From Nematostella vectensis (Eukaryota; Cnidaria; Anthozoa; Actiniaria; Edwardsiidae), in the NCBI RefSeq assembly GCF_932526225.1, contig NC_064035.1:11333296-11397295 (forward strand): a DNA stretch of 64,000 nt, in the 5' to 3' direction. A program made the position numbers and the translations under genes. Of the stretch, positions 23,701 to 33,857 are shown one piece after another. A model generated the notes under the pieces. It saw only the letters and a list, made by a program, of their open reading frames with translations. It ran no database searches and was not told where the DNA came from. Numbering within the stretch: the stretch's first letter is position 1; each line of letters opens with the position of its first letter.

Positions 23701-26700
23701 GACCTATCCATAGCAGGGCCATAGCAGGGGGTGGGGCCTTGGGGGCACATGCCCCCCCCAATATTTTCGAAAAGTTTTAAGTACATAACCAGTAGGGGCA
23801 TGGCTGTGCCCCCCAATAATTTCTTAATGTGCCCCTTCAATATTTTGAGGCCTGCTATGGCAATGATAGCTGCTTATTTTTTGTAGGTACTGTTGTCAGT
23901 AATTATGTGCCCCTGGACAAGAAAGCTTTTATTCTGACTCCAACTGTAAGTTCATTGGGTTTGTTGTGGTTCATACAGTAAGACAATGTATTTGTGTCAC
24001 TGAAAGTGATTCGACCAAAGCAGCCATCCTTAGTGAGTTGTTGACAACCTCTAAAACTGTCAAACTAGTATTAATGGTATGTCAAAAATTATTTGTTAGG
24101 GTATAAAGCAGAGATGGAATGCTTTTAAAATGAGTTTGTGGACAGTCTACAGGTGTGTATTTTATCCAGATAAGGTAGACATATTCCTCTGTCTGTCTGT
24201 CCACACGTCCATCTGTCTTTTTGTCTGTCTGCCCCTCTTTCTTTCTATACATCTTTCTGTTTTCCTAAGTTATAACCTCCATTTAAAGGAAGTAGGTGGG
24301 AAGCAGAGCACAAAGAAATGGCTAGCTGTTTTTACCTTTCGAATGTAAGCCAATGAAGAAAAAAAACATTAGGTAACCCTAGCTAGGTGGGTATTCCCTT
24401 AAATTGGGCACATACTGGACCCCATTTGTTTTCCTTGTTTATTGTTCTTTCACTTTGAATTATTTGTAGCTGGACACTTTTTAAAAAGTGACCAGCTAAG
24501 AGTTTTTTAACTTTATATTTTTTTACAAAAATTATCTTCTGTGACTTTCAGTCTGGCTTTTGTTAGACGATACTGCAAGCCATTTAAGCTCAGGGAGTTT
24601 GCCAAAGATGCTCAAAATCTATTCATTCAAGTAAACAAAGCCCTGGAAGAGTAAGTAATTAATGGTGCATGTTATGAAGTTGTGTCAATCAGAGCTAATA
24701 TTTGAACATGCCAACTGGTTAAATTTCTAAAAAAACTATGTATTGGCAGCCACTGTCTGTGTGCTTCACTCTAGAATGCGGAACTATATCTAAACCTGTT
24801 ACAGCAATGTTTTAGTTAATGTTTCACATTGATTTGACAGTGATGAGTTTTATCAGGCTGCATTTTCTTCAGTGATCTTCAGTGATTATCTTCAGTGATC
24901 ATGCATTTTCTTCAGAGATCATCCATCAGAATTTCATCCAATATTTATTTATCGATTCAATTTATCCAAAATTGCGAAGACAACTTAAACAGTGAGAAAT
25001 GAAAATGGGTAAAAGTTTGGTAGAAAAATAATTATTCAGAACATTAAAGATTTTTAGAAAAAAAGGCCGAACTTTGTGAAAATATGCTCAAAGATGTGTT
25101 GGCTTATTCAATCAATGTTCATACAATCAATATTCAATCAATACTCATACAAAGACATGATTTTTTCGGAAAAAAACAAATTTTTAGATATACACGATAT
25201 TCCAAAAGAAAGCAAATTTTGACATAATTAGTTACCTATTTTGATGATTTATTAGTTATAGATCATTCTCAGATAACCTGAATAAAGGTGCAAAATTCAG
25301 TGATTATGACAAGACTGCCCATTTAAAAAATATTTGTTTAGATAAACCTCTGTGACATAAGGAACACTCTAGAGAATAAGGAGTGGTACGTTTCCAAATA
25401 CAGTATATCTGTTTATCGCGTCCATGCAAACGCTTTAAATTGACCAACTTGTAGCCTCAAGGCTAAAGGCGAAATTACGCCAAATGTGAGCGTGGAAACC
25501 CAGATTTAGAAGGTAATATGACTTCCGCCCCTGCTGAATAAACCCTTGGCAATTCAACAAATCACACATAAAGAGCTCTATATTCTGCAATTTTTACGTG
25601 CATAACCCTTATTGTCTTAAATCGAGAAAGGGGTGGATTTTAACAGTGCCTATATCCACCTTAACGATGACGTTGTCTTTTTATTGATAGTAAGAACAAG
25701 CGGAAGCTGGAAGAGCTTGCAACCGGATCTGTTTATCACGTAAGATCTTTATTTTAGTTCACTTTTCGCCAAATACAAATAATTGAAAGGTGTTTGGTTG
25801 GTGTGAGTTCTTCTGTTAGTTTTCTGTTAGATATCGTGAGGAGAATCTGATCCCGCCTTTTATTACCCTAGTTTCTTCAAGAGAAATAAGTCCTTCCTAC
25901 TGCAATTAGCTTACCCAAATTGAGCAATAGATCACGCTTTCATTGTGATATAAGCTGGAAAATTGAAATTGGTCCAGTTTCAATTCCCTCCTCCCCTTCC
26001 ACAAATAACCGACTTATCGCATAAATTAGTGTACTGATGATCCGCCCGATTAAAAAGCGATTGAGGCGATCCGGAGTTAGTCGCGATGGAGGCGATCCTG
26101 TGGTCGAATTTTAGCAACCATCTCGTTTTTTCAAATCTCCTATGAATATTTCTTGAGTCTAAACATACCTACCTCACAGCGTTTATATCTCCCATAGCCC
26201 TAGTCCCTTGATCTTTAGGGCGTCAAAAATAATCACCACCTTTAAATAAACGACCTCTCGTTCTCCAAAAGATATGAATGGTCGTAGGTCTTTAAGGGCG
26301 ACTCGGATTTCAATTTTGATTTTATTACGATACGATATCGTATTATCGTATTGATTTTTATCGTTACACTTGTCATTTTTTAACTGTCCTTTGGTTTGGT
26401 CTCCAGAACAAGTGTGCCGTGTATTTAGTAGCAAGCCCTAATCTTCCGTGTGTTTACGCTAGTAAACTCAATAAAATGCTTAATAAAATGCTCACACAAG
26501 TCCAACCCTTAGTTTGATCTATTGTTTAGTTTACTAGTGTTTTACGGCTCTGCCTTTGCTGTTCAGGCGTATCATTTTGCTGCACCTTTCCTCTGGTTTC
26601 AGGCGTTGAGAAAAGAGTTCTTCCCGCCCAGTAAACAGCTCCACTGGCGCTACGTTAAGGAGCTTGAGAGACCACGCGTGGTGCACGCCCGAGTCATACC

Positions 26701-29700
26701 CGTCGACTCCAAAGAAAACCTATTCGCGCAGGTCACAGTTAAGATGAACTCCGAGCAGGTACGGTTCCTTGTAAACTGAAGAATAGGGATCGTAATTTTA
26801 TTTGATTTGTTTATTAAATGCATTGCTTTCATGTGGTATTAACCTTGGGAGTTTTTGAAAGAGCAAATACAAAGGATACATATCCGTGCAAGATTAGCGC
26901 ATGGTTAGTCTTTTTCCCTCGCGGAAGATAATTGCTATCAAATTGATTGATCAAGAGATCAGAATGTGTAATCGCATTCGCAAATGGTCTTAAAAGGATT
27001 TTAAGAGATTTGCTGTGATAATCAATGTGAGATGCCCTCTTGCCTTTATTCTTATCTTAAGTATATTGCTTCTCTGCTTTAATCGAACTCTAGGGAAACC
27101 TGATTCTGGTAACCAGCGGCTCTTGTGATAACACATTACACAGATTCAGCAAGGTGAATAATCAATTGATCGAAAACTATGGCGTTGATTTTTTAAATAA
27201 GCAAACTTGCACGAGGTTGTGTTAGCTCTTTATTGTTGCTCAACAAGAGAATCTCCCTGATAGGCATCAAGGCTCTACCGTCCGTTTGACAATGGATTCT
27301 TTAGAGCTATGTAATGGGCTTGCTGATAAAAGGACCTAAGCATAATTGTTGAGTGAGTGGCCCCTGGATGGATGTTCTCGTGAAGAGCTGAAGTGATCTA
27401 AACCTTTCTGTTCCAATGATAAGTAGTACTTACGGTCGAATTTCAGCTGCTCTATCATTTTGTGTGTACACCCGTGCGTGCTACTATACATAATTTACGA
27501 AATATTGAGGTTAAACCCTGTTTAATTTTGCGTACGCATTACTAGATAGGACTAATCCAAAGATTACAATGTTTTTCTTTTCTTATGACTAATAACTGAA
27601 TATGATTCACTATTTTAAATCAGACAAAACTAAATCGATCATTTCTCAACTAACATTTCACGCCTCCATGATTTCCCTATTAAGGCTATTAGCCAACTGC
27701 GCAGATCAGCTGTTTCAGAATCACAGTTTTGTCGGTGTTTGACCTCGTATACGCTAGGGATACGATAGGTATACGTCTATGTACTTTTTAATAAGTTTTG
27801 GGCACCTTTGTAGAACTACTAGCCTCTCAGCCACTAAAATGTGCCTTTTTTAAAGGCACACCTGTACGGATACGTCCTTGCTTGTTACGTCCTCATTGCT
27901 AGTTTCTGTCGTCCATTTCAATCTCCTGCGTGTTTTCGATTTGCACATTTCCCTCGACTGCTGGAAAGCACATCAATCTGAGTCCATTCCTGAAATCCTT
28001 TAGAAAGGTAAAGTAGATAAGAGGGCTGCACGCTGGATTCATGTAGACAAAAAAGTTCAGGGCGAACGAGATTGGCTGTATCGTTTCTGCCATACACGGG
28101 TCTTCAAAAACGTCAGCGTATCCCCCCATTATAAGCATATAAACGAGGCGCTGAGGGCTCCATAGGAGCACGTAAAAGAGCACAGAACAGAGCACCATCG
28201 CCACGGCATTCTTGACCCGTCTCTCGCGGTTGCGGCGTTGTGTGGCGGGGAGTGTGCTTGCGACACGGGCTTGGCGAAGACGGCGTAGGATGAAGAGGTT
28301 AACGACTAGTAGGGTGATGAGGAGAGCGACTGAAAGGACCACGATAAACAGAGCGTACCGCTGTACCACGGGGTTAAAATTCTCGATCCCACAAATGGTC
28401 TGATTGTTCACTACCTTGGTGTACGGGAAGACCAGGTAGAAGGCGCTCAGCCCGCATGGCACCATCCAGGCAGCGACCAGGAGGATGCAGCGCACTTGTT
28501 TGGTCATAGGCACCACGCCCGTGGGGTTTGTCACCACGCGGTATCGCTCAATCGAGATTAGGAGCAGGGTAAGCAGCGAGACAAGGTGTGCCATGTTTGG
28601 TAGAAACACCTCGATCTTGCAGGTGATATCACCCAGGATTCCCGTCAGTAACCATTCACGGGTGCCTTGGATGATGTCTTTCAACCACACACTTAACCCC
28701 GAGATGATCACCAGCGAATCCGCGACGGCCATGTTTGCGATGAAGATATTCACGTTGCGCCGCATTTCTTTCTTCTTGCACACCAGCAGGACGATGGTCG
28801 CGTTCCCGACGAGTGCAATGCACATGAGCAGTGAACACGCCGTGATTTGACCGATGCGACCTGCTCTAGTGTCTCCTGGGGCGATGGCGCACGTTGCCGT
28901 TACGTTTCCCGCCGTGTTGTTACTCACTGTTCCGTTCATCGTTGTCTCGAAACCCGCTGTGAATCCTCCGGTGTGAGTTACAAACTGCTCGTTACCAGCG
29001 CGCCTGAAGTCGCTTTAAAGCTCTACGTAATCTATAATGCAGACATCTGGCTTAGAGATATAGTGCTATTGAATCTTATTAAGTCAAGGACTTTAATAAC
29101 GCGTACTTTGCCGTTGGGTTTTTGCGCGTAGTGCACGCGAGAACTAATTTGACCCAGGCATCCAGGGACTGAGGAGTGGACTGTAATTCAAAGCTTGGCA
29201 ATATTTTTTAATTAACCGTGTGTAGTACTAAGAATGATTTATTGGCCATCTGATGTTTGTGGTTTCGGGTGACGCACGCGTGTCGCTGAGGTTAATTATC
29301 AGCTTACAAGTTTTACTTAGCTCTAAGCACCTTTGTTCTTCGCCATTTTAAAAACCGTTTTATTTTAGTATTCATGCTTAATTCCATTTTCCATCAAACT
29401 TAAAGCCCGGAATGAAGGGTTTCTTATCAGTTTAAGCCCATGGTGAAATTCATGTATGCACACGACCTTCTATGTTGTCATTTTCATATTTTTTTTTCTC
29501 TGTTTTGTGAAACATTCGAATAAGTTATTATTATAGGTAATTAGTTCGTGTTGTACCTTTTCATATTGAAAATTTTTATTACATTTTTTTTCTGCGCTGA
29601 CAGCCTTTGCTGGCTATAGTATTAATAATCAGATAAAGGATTACGCTGTATTTGTACGGAAGCAGCTTTTGTATTACTTAGCGCTGAAACCTACCTACCG

Positions 29701-32195
29701 CTTAACGTAGAACGCCTATATTAAACTGTTATAAAATGTACTTGTTATGTTCTTACATATCAACCTATAATTTGAATCTTGCATAAAGCGCCGGTATCGT
29801 GTGCCTATATCACAAGTAATGTGGTATACCTCACATCCGTAAATGCTAACATTAATCGCTTAGTCGCTGTCATGCTGACTCCGGTCTATATAGGGCATGT
29901 CCTGTGATATCCTAAATATGTCCTGTGATATCCAAATGATCATTTTTATCCAAATTTCTTAAACAATTCTTAAAAGTGGCATTATTGATATTTTAGCTGT
30001 TGAGCTCATTAATTCTGAAGTTTGCCATATTGAAATATGTAAAAAGTTTTTTGTGTGCTCACGTGAATCGCAATCGTTCGATGATTCATTGCCTCTAGCG
30101 CCTGGCCTGCTTTTTGTGACTCGTTTTCCTGGGAGTAATAAAAAGTTTCCGGGGAAGAGTTTGCTGCTCTGTACATTCGCCAATTTTGCTAGAGGTGTAG
30201 GTAATATACATGTATGCAAAGTAAAGTGTTTAGGAAGAACGTCAGGCGGGTATAATGCCGTGGGCGCGACACCCCTCCCCCTCATCCGTGCCCGCCGCAC
30301 CCCTTTAGTGAATCCTAGCTACGCGCTTGAACTGGACATTTTTATCTCTCTTAAGGACCTATAGCTCGTTATATATAAAACTCGGGAACCTCACAAGAAC
30401 AAGCGACTTGATTTGACAATTATACCATACGAATTAACAATACCACGGCGGAGAGTGGCTTTCAAAATATCTAACTCGAGCCTTCGGCTGTCGGTAGATA
30501 TTTCGCCACTATACACCTCAATGGAATGTATAATTGTTACTTATATCACGATTACCGGGATCCACAAATTCGGCGATTTGGGGGTAATCTCGCAAACCAA
30601 CTTAACAATCGATTTGTTTGATGTTTAGTCCAGCGATCTCTGGCGCGACAGAGAGAACACGCAAGCTTTTAATTTGTTAAGACTTGGTGTCCTTGTACCC
30701 ATAAGGTTCAGATGAATAAGCTGAACGTGCAGATTTTGTCTATGACGAAAACAGTAGCGTTGAAAGTAAATGTGGATAATAAAAAGATGCGAGCGCTCGC
30801 CGCATTAAAACGGAGACGGAAAAATTTAAGGCATGCGCAAGAGCTTGTATGCGTGCAAATTAATGTAGAAAGAGGCAAGCGAAGAAGAAAGAAAAATAAA
30901 CCGTCCGTTTGTCTCCCGCTCTGCACCTTTCTCCGCTTTCTTCTCCCTGATTAACAGACGCGGCTAGCATCTTACGACTCCGCTTTTTTTTGTTACTGTA
31001 ATAGGCCTTTAATCGCGCTTTCAACAGTTTTGCTTGGTATTTATTTTCCCTCGCTTAAATCCCCCAGAAACAGCCTTACGCAGCATGCTACGGTAACCGA
31101 GGTGCTTTTAAGGGCCTATGGTGTTATCTCGTTGCCACAAAACACCGTTGTTACAAAAAGGAATAGCGCTAGATTTGATTAAATAAACTATAATCGTCGC
31201 GCGCCCTCCAACTTGATTCCGTGGCCCGGTGGTTAGCACCTTTGACTTATAAGCAAGCGCTCCAGGTTAAATCCCTGGTCTTTTTTTATTTTTTTTTATT
31301 TTATTTTCTAACTTTTTTTTTCTTTTCCCCCAAAAAATTAATATAAACTTTCGACATTTTTTAGAAGAAAATGCATTTTTATATGTTTTTTAGAGAATAA
31401 AAATAGATAGCGAAAAAACAAGATGGCGGCCATTTCCGCGCGAGAAAAACACGTTAATTTCGAACATTTTGCAACAATTATGCCATTTTTTCACTCAAAC
31501 CATTGATATTACCATTCCTAACAACTTAGCGCATGGAATTTTTGATTTTTGAAGAAATGAAAAAGTTATTACCAAATATGTGGTTTTCGAAGAACATAAA
31601 AATTCGCCATTTCTCGCGGTATCAAATTTTCGCAAATCAGATGCGTGAAGTTTTAGAAAATAGTGATGTTAAAGTATTTCTGCAAAAAAATATGATATTA
31701 GATTTGAACAGTAGCTTCCAAATAACAGAATCTTTTATAAAACTAACAAATTGCCCAAGCCACGGACTCAAATGATAGTACCATAGGCCCTTAAAGCTCC
31801 ATCTTTTATTGCCAGACAAAGCAAAATACCCACGTGTTTTATTTTTAGTTGAATGCACATTGAACACCATGTTTGAGGATCCAGGTCACTAGACCTTTGG
31901 GAGCGCCTGCAAAGTACGCTGGATCCTAGAGCATGATTGAACACTGCAATAACCAGAGTTCTCACACGTTTGTCTTCGTGTCTAGGTAATGGCGGTCAAG
32001 GATCAGCACGGGCGTCACATCAAAGGAAGCGGTAAGACAGTAAAGAAAGTCACAGACTACGTAGTCTTTGAGAGGCATCTTCCGAATGAGTTTGGGCGCT
32101 GGAGAGTGGCGGGAAAAGTGTTCCAGCCTTTACAGCAATCGCCTGCGGTAGCGCAGTCAAGCGGTAATATGCCATCTGCGCAGCCGTCATCTTGA
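17790..32195 (+). CDS. MRPL45: MRPL45, mitochondrial large-ribosomal-subunit protein (Tim44-like)
   Basis: Eight exons: 17790-17840, 23399-23627, 23887-23945, 24112-24152, 24552-24650, 25691-25739, 26603-26758 and 31986-32195, totalling 894 nt and 297 aa (human 306 aa). Phases agree only when the 41-nt exon at 24112 is included. The N-terminus MAATCLLRRANTCAK is a typical mitochondrial presequence. The body matches MRPL45: SLAFVRRYCKPFKLREF, a Tim44-like fold region with HWRYVKELERPRVVHARV and AQVTVKM, and the C-terminal DYVVFERHLPNEFGRWRVAG, equivalent to the vertebrate EYVVFEKQLTNPYGSWRM. The protein sits near the exit tunnel of the mitoribosome, helping anchor it to the inner membrane (family knowledge). 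Intron 1 (5.6 kb) and intron 7 (5.2 kb) are enlarged by a TA-flanked element plus satellite, and by a nested GPCR and a TTAA element, respectively. It converges with SLC30A downstream. Confidence 0.94.
18473..20383. mobile_element. TA-flanked non-autonomous DNA transposon, about 1.9 kb
   Basis: The terminal inverted repeats CAGTACAGGTCTAGAGTAAC... (from 18473) and the complementary end at 20383 match for over 30 bp, and both are bordered by TA, the Tc1/mariner-type duplication. Subterminal sequences are rich in CTCGAGTA/GCGAGTG motifs at both ends. No transposase ORF is present. It lies in MRPL45 intron 1. Confidence 0.7.
20898..23235. repeat. 55 bp satellite array (about 42 copies) with higher-order structure
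   Basis: The unit TTGGCAGACTGTTTGTATAT... followed by CCCAGGCACTACCACTAG... repeats head to tail with a 55 bp period. Sub-variants differ at the linker (TTTAA, CTAA, ATAAA, TAAA, and GGCAAGG versus GGCAGGG), and a 58 bp form contains CCGTATTTCCCAAGG. The same ordered series of variants starting at 21015 recurs at 21788, a 773 bp period (14 units, one of them the +3 form), so blocks have been duplicated as well as single units. It lies within MRPL45 intron 1 and has no coding capacity. Confidence 0.95.
27899..28939 (-). CDS. Rhodopsin-class (class A) G protein-coupled receptor, orphan, single exon
   Basis: A 346 aa intronless ORF with seven hydrophobic segments. The N-terminus carries several N-glycosylation sequons (NGT at 2, NNT at 7, NVT at 12). 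Family marks: GN in TM1 (G45-N46), ANMAVAD in TM2 with D74, a C107-C183 disulfide pair between TM3 and extracellular loop 2, ERY at 131-133 in place of DRY, LWSP (259-262) in place of CWxP, and SPLIY (305-309) where NPxxY is expected, preceded by another NP at 301-302. An Arg-rich third loop (QRRNRERR) suits G-protein coupling. A short C-tail lacks a palmitoylation cluster except C324. General resemblance is to peptide or amine receptors; the ligand is unknown. It lies antisense within MRPL45 intron 7. Confidence 0.9.
   Translation of the reverse strand: MNGTVSNNTAGNVTATCAIAPGDTRAGRIGQITACSLLMCIALVGNATIVLLVCKKKEMRRNVNIFIANMAVADSLVIISGLSVWLKDIIQGTREWLLTGILGDITCKIEVFLPNMAHLVSLLTLLLISIERYRVVTNPTGVVPMTKQVRCILLVAAWMVPCGLSAFYLVFPYTKVVNNQTICGIENFNPVVQRYALFIVVLSVALLITLLVVNLFILRRLRQARVASTLPATQRRNRERRVKNAVAMVLCSVLFYVLLWSPQRLVYMLIMGGYADVFEDPCMAETIQPISFALNFFVYMNPACSPLIYFTFLKDFRNGLRLMCFPAVEGNVQIENTQEIEMDDRN
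28980..31100. other. Intronic sequence upstream of the GPCR
   Basis: This covers the 5' flank of the minus-strand receptor and the middle of MRPL45 intron 7. I see only short, unsupported open frames. A duplicated phrase (ATGTCCTGTGATATCC at about 29897 and 29917) is the only local repeat noted. Confidence 0.4.
31112..31790. mobile_element. TTAA-flanked (piggyBac-like) non-autonomous element with a tRNA-derived segment
   Basis: Inverted ends GGGCCTATGGTGTTATC at 31112 and the complement of GATAGTACCATAGGCCC ending at 31790 are bordered by TTAA at 31108-31111 and 31791-31794. The interior holds a tRNA-like sequence (31219-31282), T-rich tracts and AT-rich unique sequence, without a transposase. 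It lies just before the last MRPL45 exon. Confidence 0.75.
31219..31282 (+). repeat. tRNA-derived SINE-like head (not a functional tRNA)
   Basis: An A-box-like TGGCCCGGTGGTTAGC and a B-box-like GGTTAAATCCC (31265-31275, flanked by CCAGG and CCTGG that pair as a T-stem) are spaced as in a tRNA, with a CTTATAA anticodon-loop-like stretch between. No 7 bp acceptor stem is found. It is followed by a long T-rich tract, which would terminate Pol III. This is best read as a tRNA pseudogene or SINE fragment. Confidence 0.6.
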
Positions 32196-33163
32196 ATTAT
32201 ACTCATGCTTGGATTTGAGGTTGTGGAAGCATTTTAAAAGAAATCCCTTAAAACTGCCTTGAGGCTTCCAACTTCCCTTCCCCGACGACATGTACACCTA
32301 TTTCAAAGGAGGTTGCACTTGGAGCACCCGTTTTCTCATCCTAAATGGAACAAATCCGCGTTTATGCGCCTCTAAACATTCAAGTTGAGTAAACCACCAC
32401 GAGCAAACACGAGGGGTGTGTCCAGCCATCTGCACGTTATCCACGAACCTCTGCGGGCTGCAACACATGAATACTCCAGTAAAACCGTTTTTGACAATAG
32501 GTGTATACGCAGCATGATATGTATGGTTGTTTCAGACAAGGCAAAGAGCAATTCAGTAGCGTGGTTTATCACTGCTTTGCAATGTAGCAATATTGGCCCT
32601 TCCAGGGAGCCGGGGCTTGATAATGAAGCAATACACTAACTACAAGTTAGTGTTAGTTTACTAAGGAGTTGTATACAGAGAAAAAATATAATAGAAAAAA
32701 ATAATTTTTAAAAAGATTTGTCTTGGTTATAGTGCGCTAGGATACGAATTAACCATAACACATAATACAAAAAACCACACAGAAAACGAAACACCAAACA
32801 TGACAAAGTCGCCGAGTCGAAAATCAGTGTTTTGGTCTTTTGTACTTTGTTTTAAAATGAAGTGATAATACTGGAAGCCATCGACATTGCGACATAATGA
32901 CTTTTAACATGCCTAATGCTTCTTTCTTTGATAAAGGGAATCATCGATATATTTGTTCCATCCACCGGGCGAACTAAAGAGAAATTGATATAACCATAGA
33001 AATTAGAAGTATAGAAGTTTAGAGTGATGCATATCGTTGTTTTGACTGAAATGGAACCGCATATAGAGGACGTATTCATAAACATTATTAGTGAACACTT
33101 TTCTACATTCTCTTTTGGTCATAAACGTTATTAGTGAACATTTCTCTACACGCGCGCATAAGC
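32196..33163. other. Intergenic region between the convergent MRPL45 and SLC30A genes
   Basis: Both genes end here, so it contains two 3' flanks. A direct repeat of about 43 bp (CATAAACATTATTAGTGAAC, then CATAAACGTTATTAGTGAAC) lies at about 33070-33150. No additional gene is supported. Confidence 0.5.
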
Positions 33164-33764
33164 TTAGCAGTGCCTATTCTCGTCCTCTACGCCCCCTGTC
33201 AGAGATTTCATGGTTTCTAACTGCAAGGTGCAATGATAGAGACTATATTTTGAAGATAGACGCTTGGATGCGATCTTAAGCAGGGTCTGAGTATCAGCTT
33301 CAGGCTCTATAAGAAAAGATAACGATAAAGATAAGTTTGATTATTGCAAGCCATAAGGTACCCGCCTACGCAGCCGCTTCTAGTTTCGGGCTCCCTGTGC
33401 GCCAAACGGAACAGTCGAACTAATAAGAACACCTTTGGGAACCTTATAGGACTGTCCTCCTTAACGGGCCGTATATCGATATTTGGCGGGTAAAGATTGT
33501 AGTTCCAGAAAACAGTCATACTCCACTTGCTATCCAATAGAAAGAATTGAAAATCCCGGGTCAATGTCCGTTGGGGGATTTTTGGGAATCCATGGGGATC
33601 ATTTTCTAGGTCCCGCACAGATCTCTTTTTGAATCGCGCAACATACATGATGCTTTTTTTATCCCTAAAGAGGAGTGCCCTTAGAGCGGGGTGTTACAGT
33701 TGGTTTTCTTCCTAGAGTTTACATGAATAGTTGATGACTATTCATAATAATATATGGCTGGGAC

Positions 33765-33857
<93 letters not shown>

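Noticed and set aside
28485-28850. 121-codon plus-strand ORF across the GPCR
   Set aside because: Antisense shadow of the receptor coding sequence.
31219-31282. Functional tRNA gene
   Set aside because: A- and B-box-like parts are present but there is no acceptor stem, and the segment sits within a transposable element.
33307-33648. 113-codon minus-strand ORF next to the last SLC30A exon
   Set aside because: No splice support or recognisable motifs; it lies in intron 6 immediately upstream of the true acceptor.
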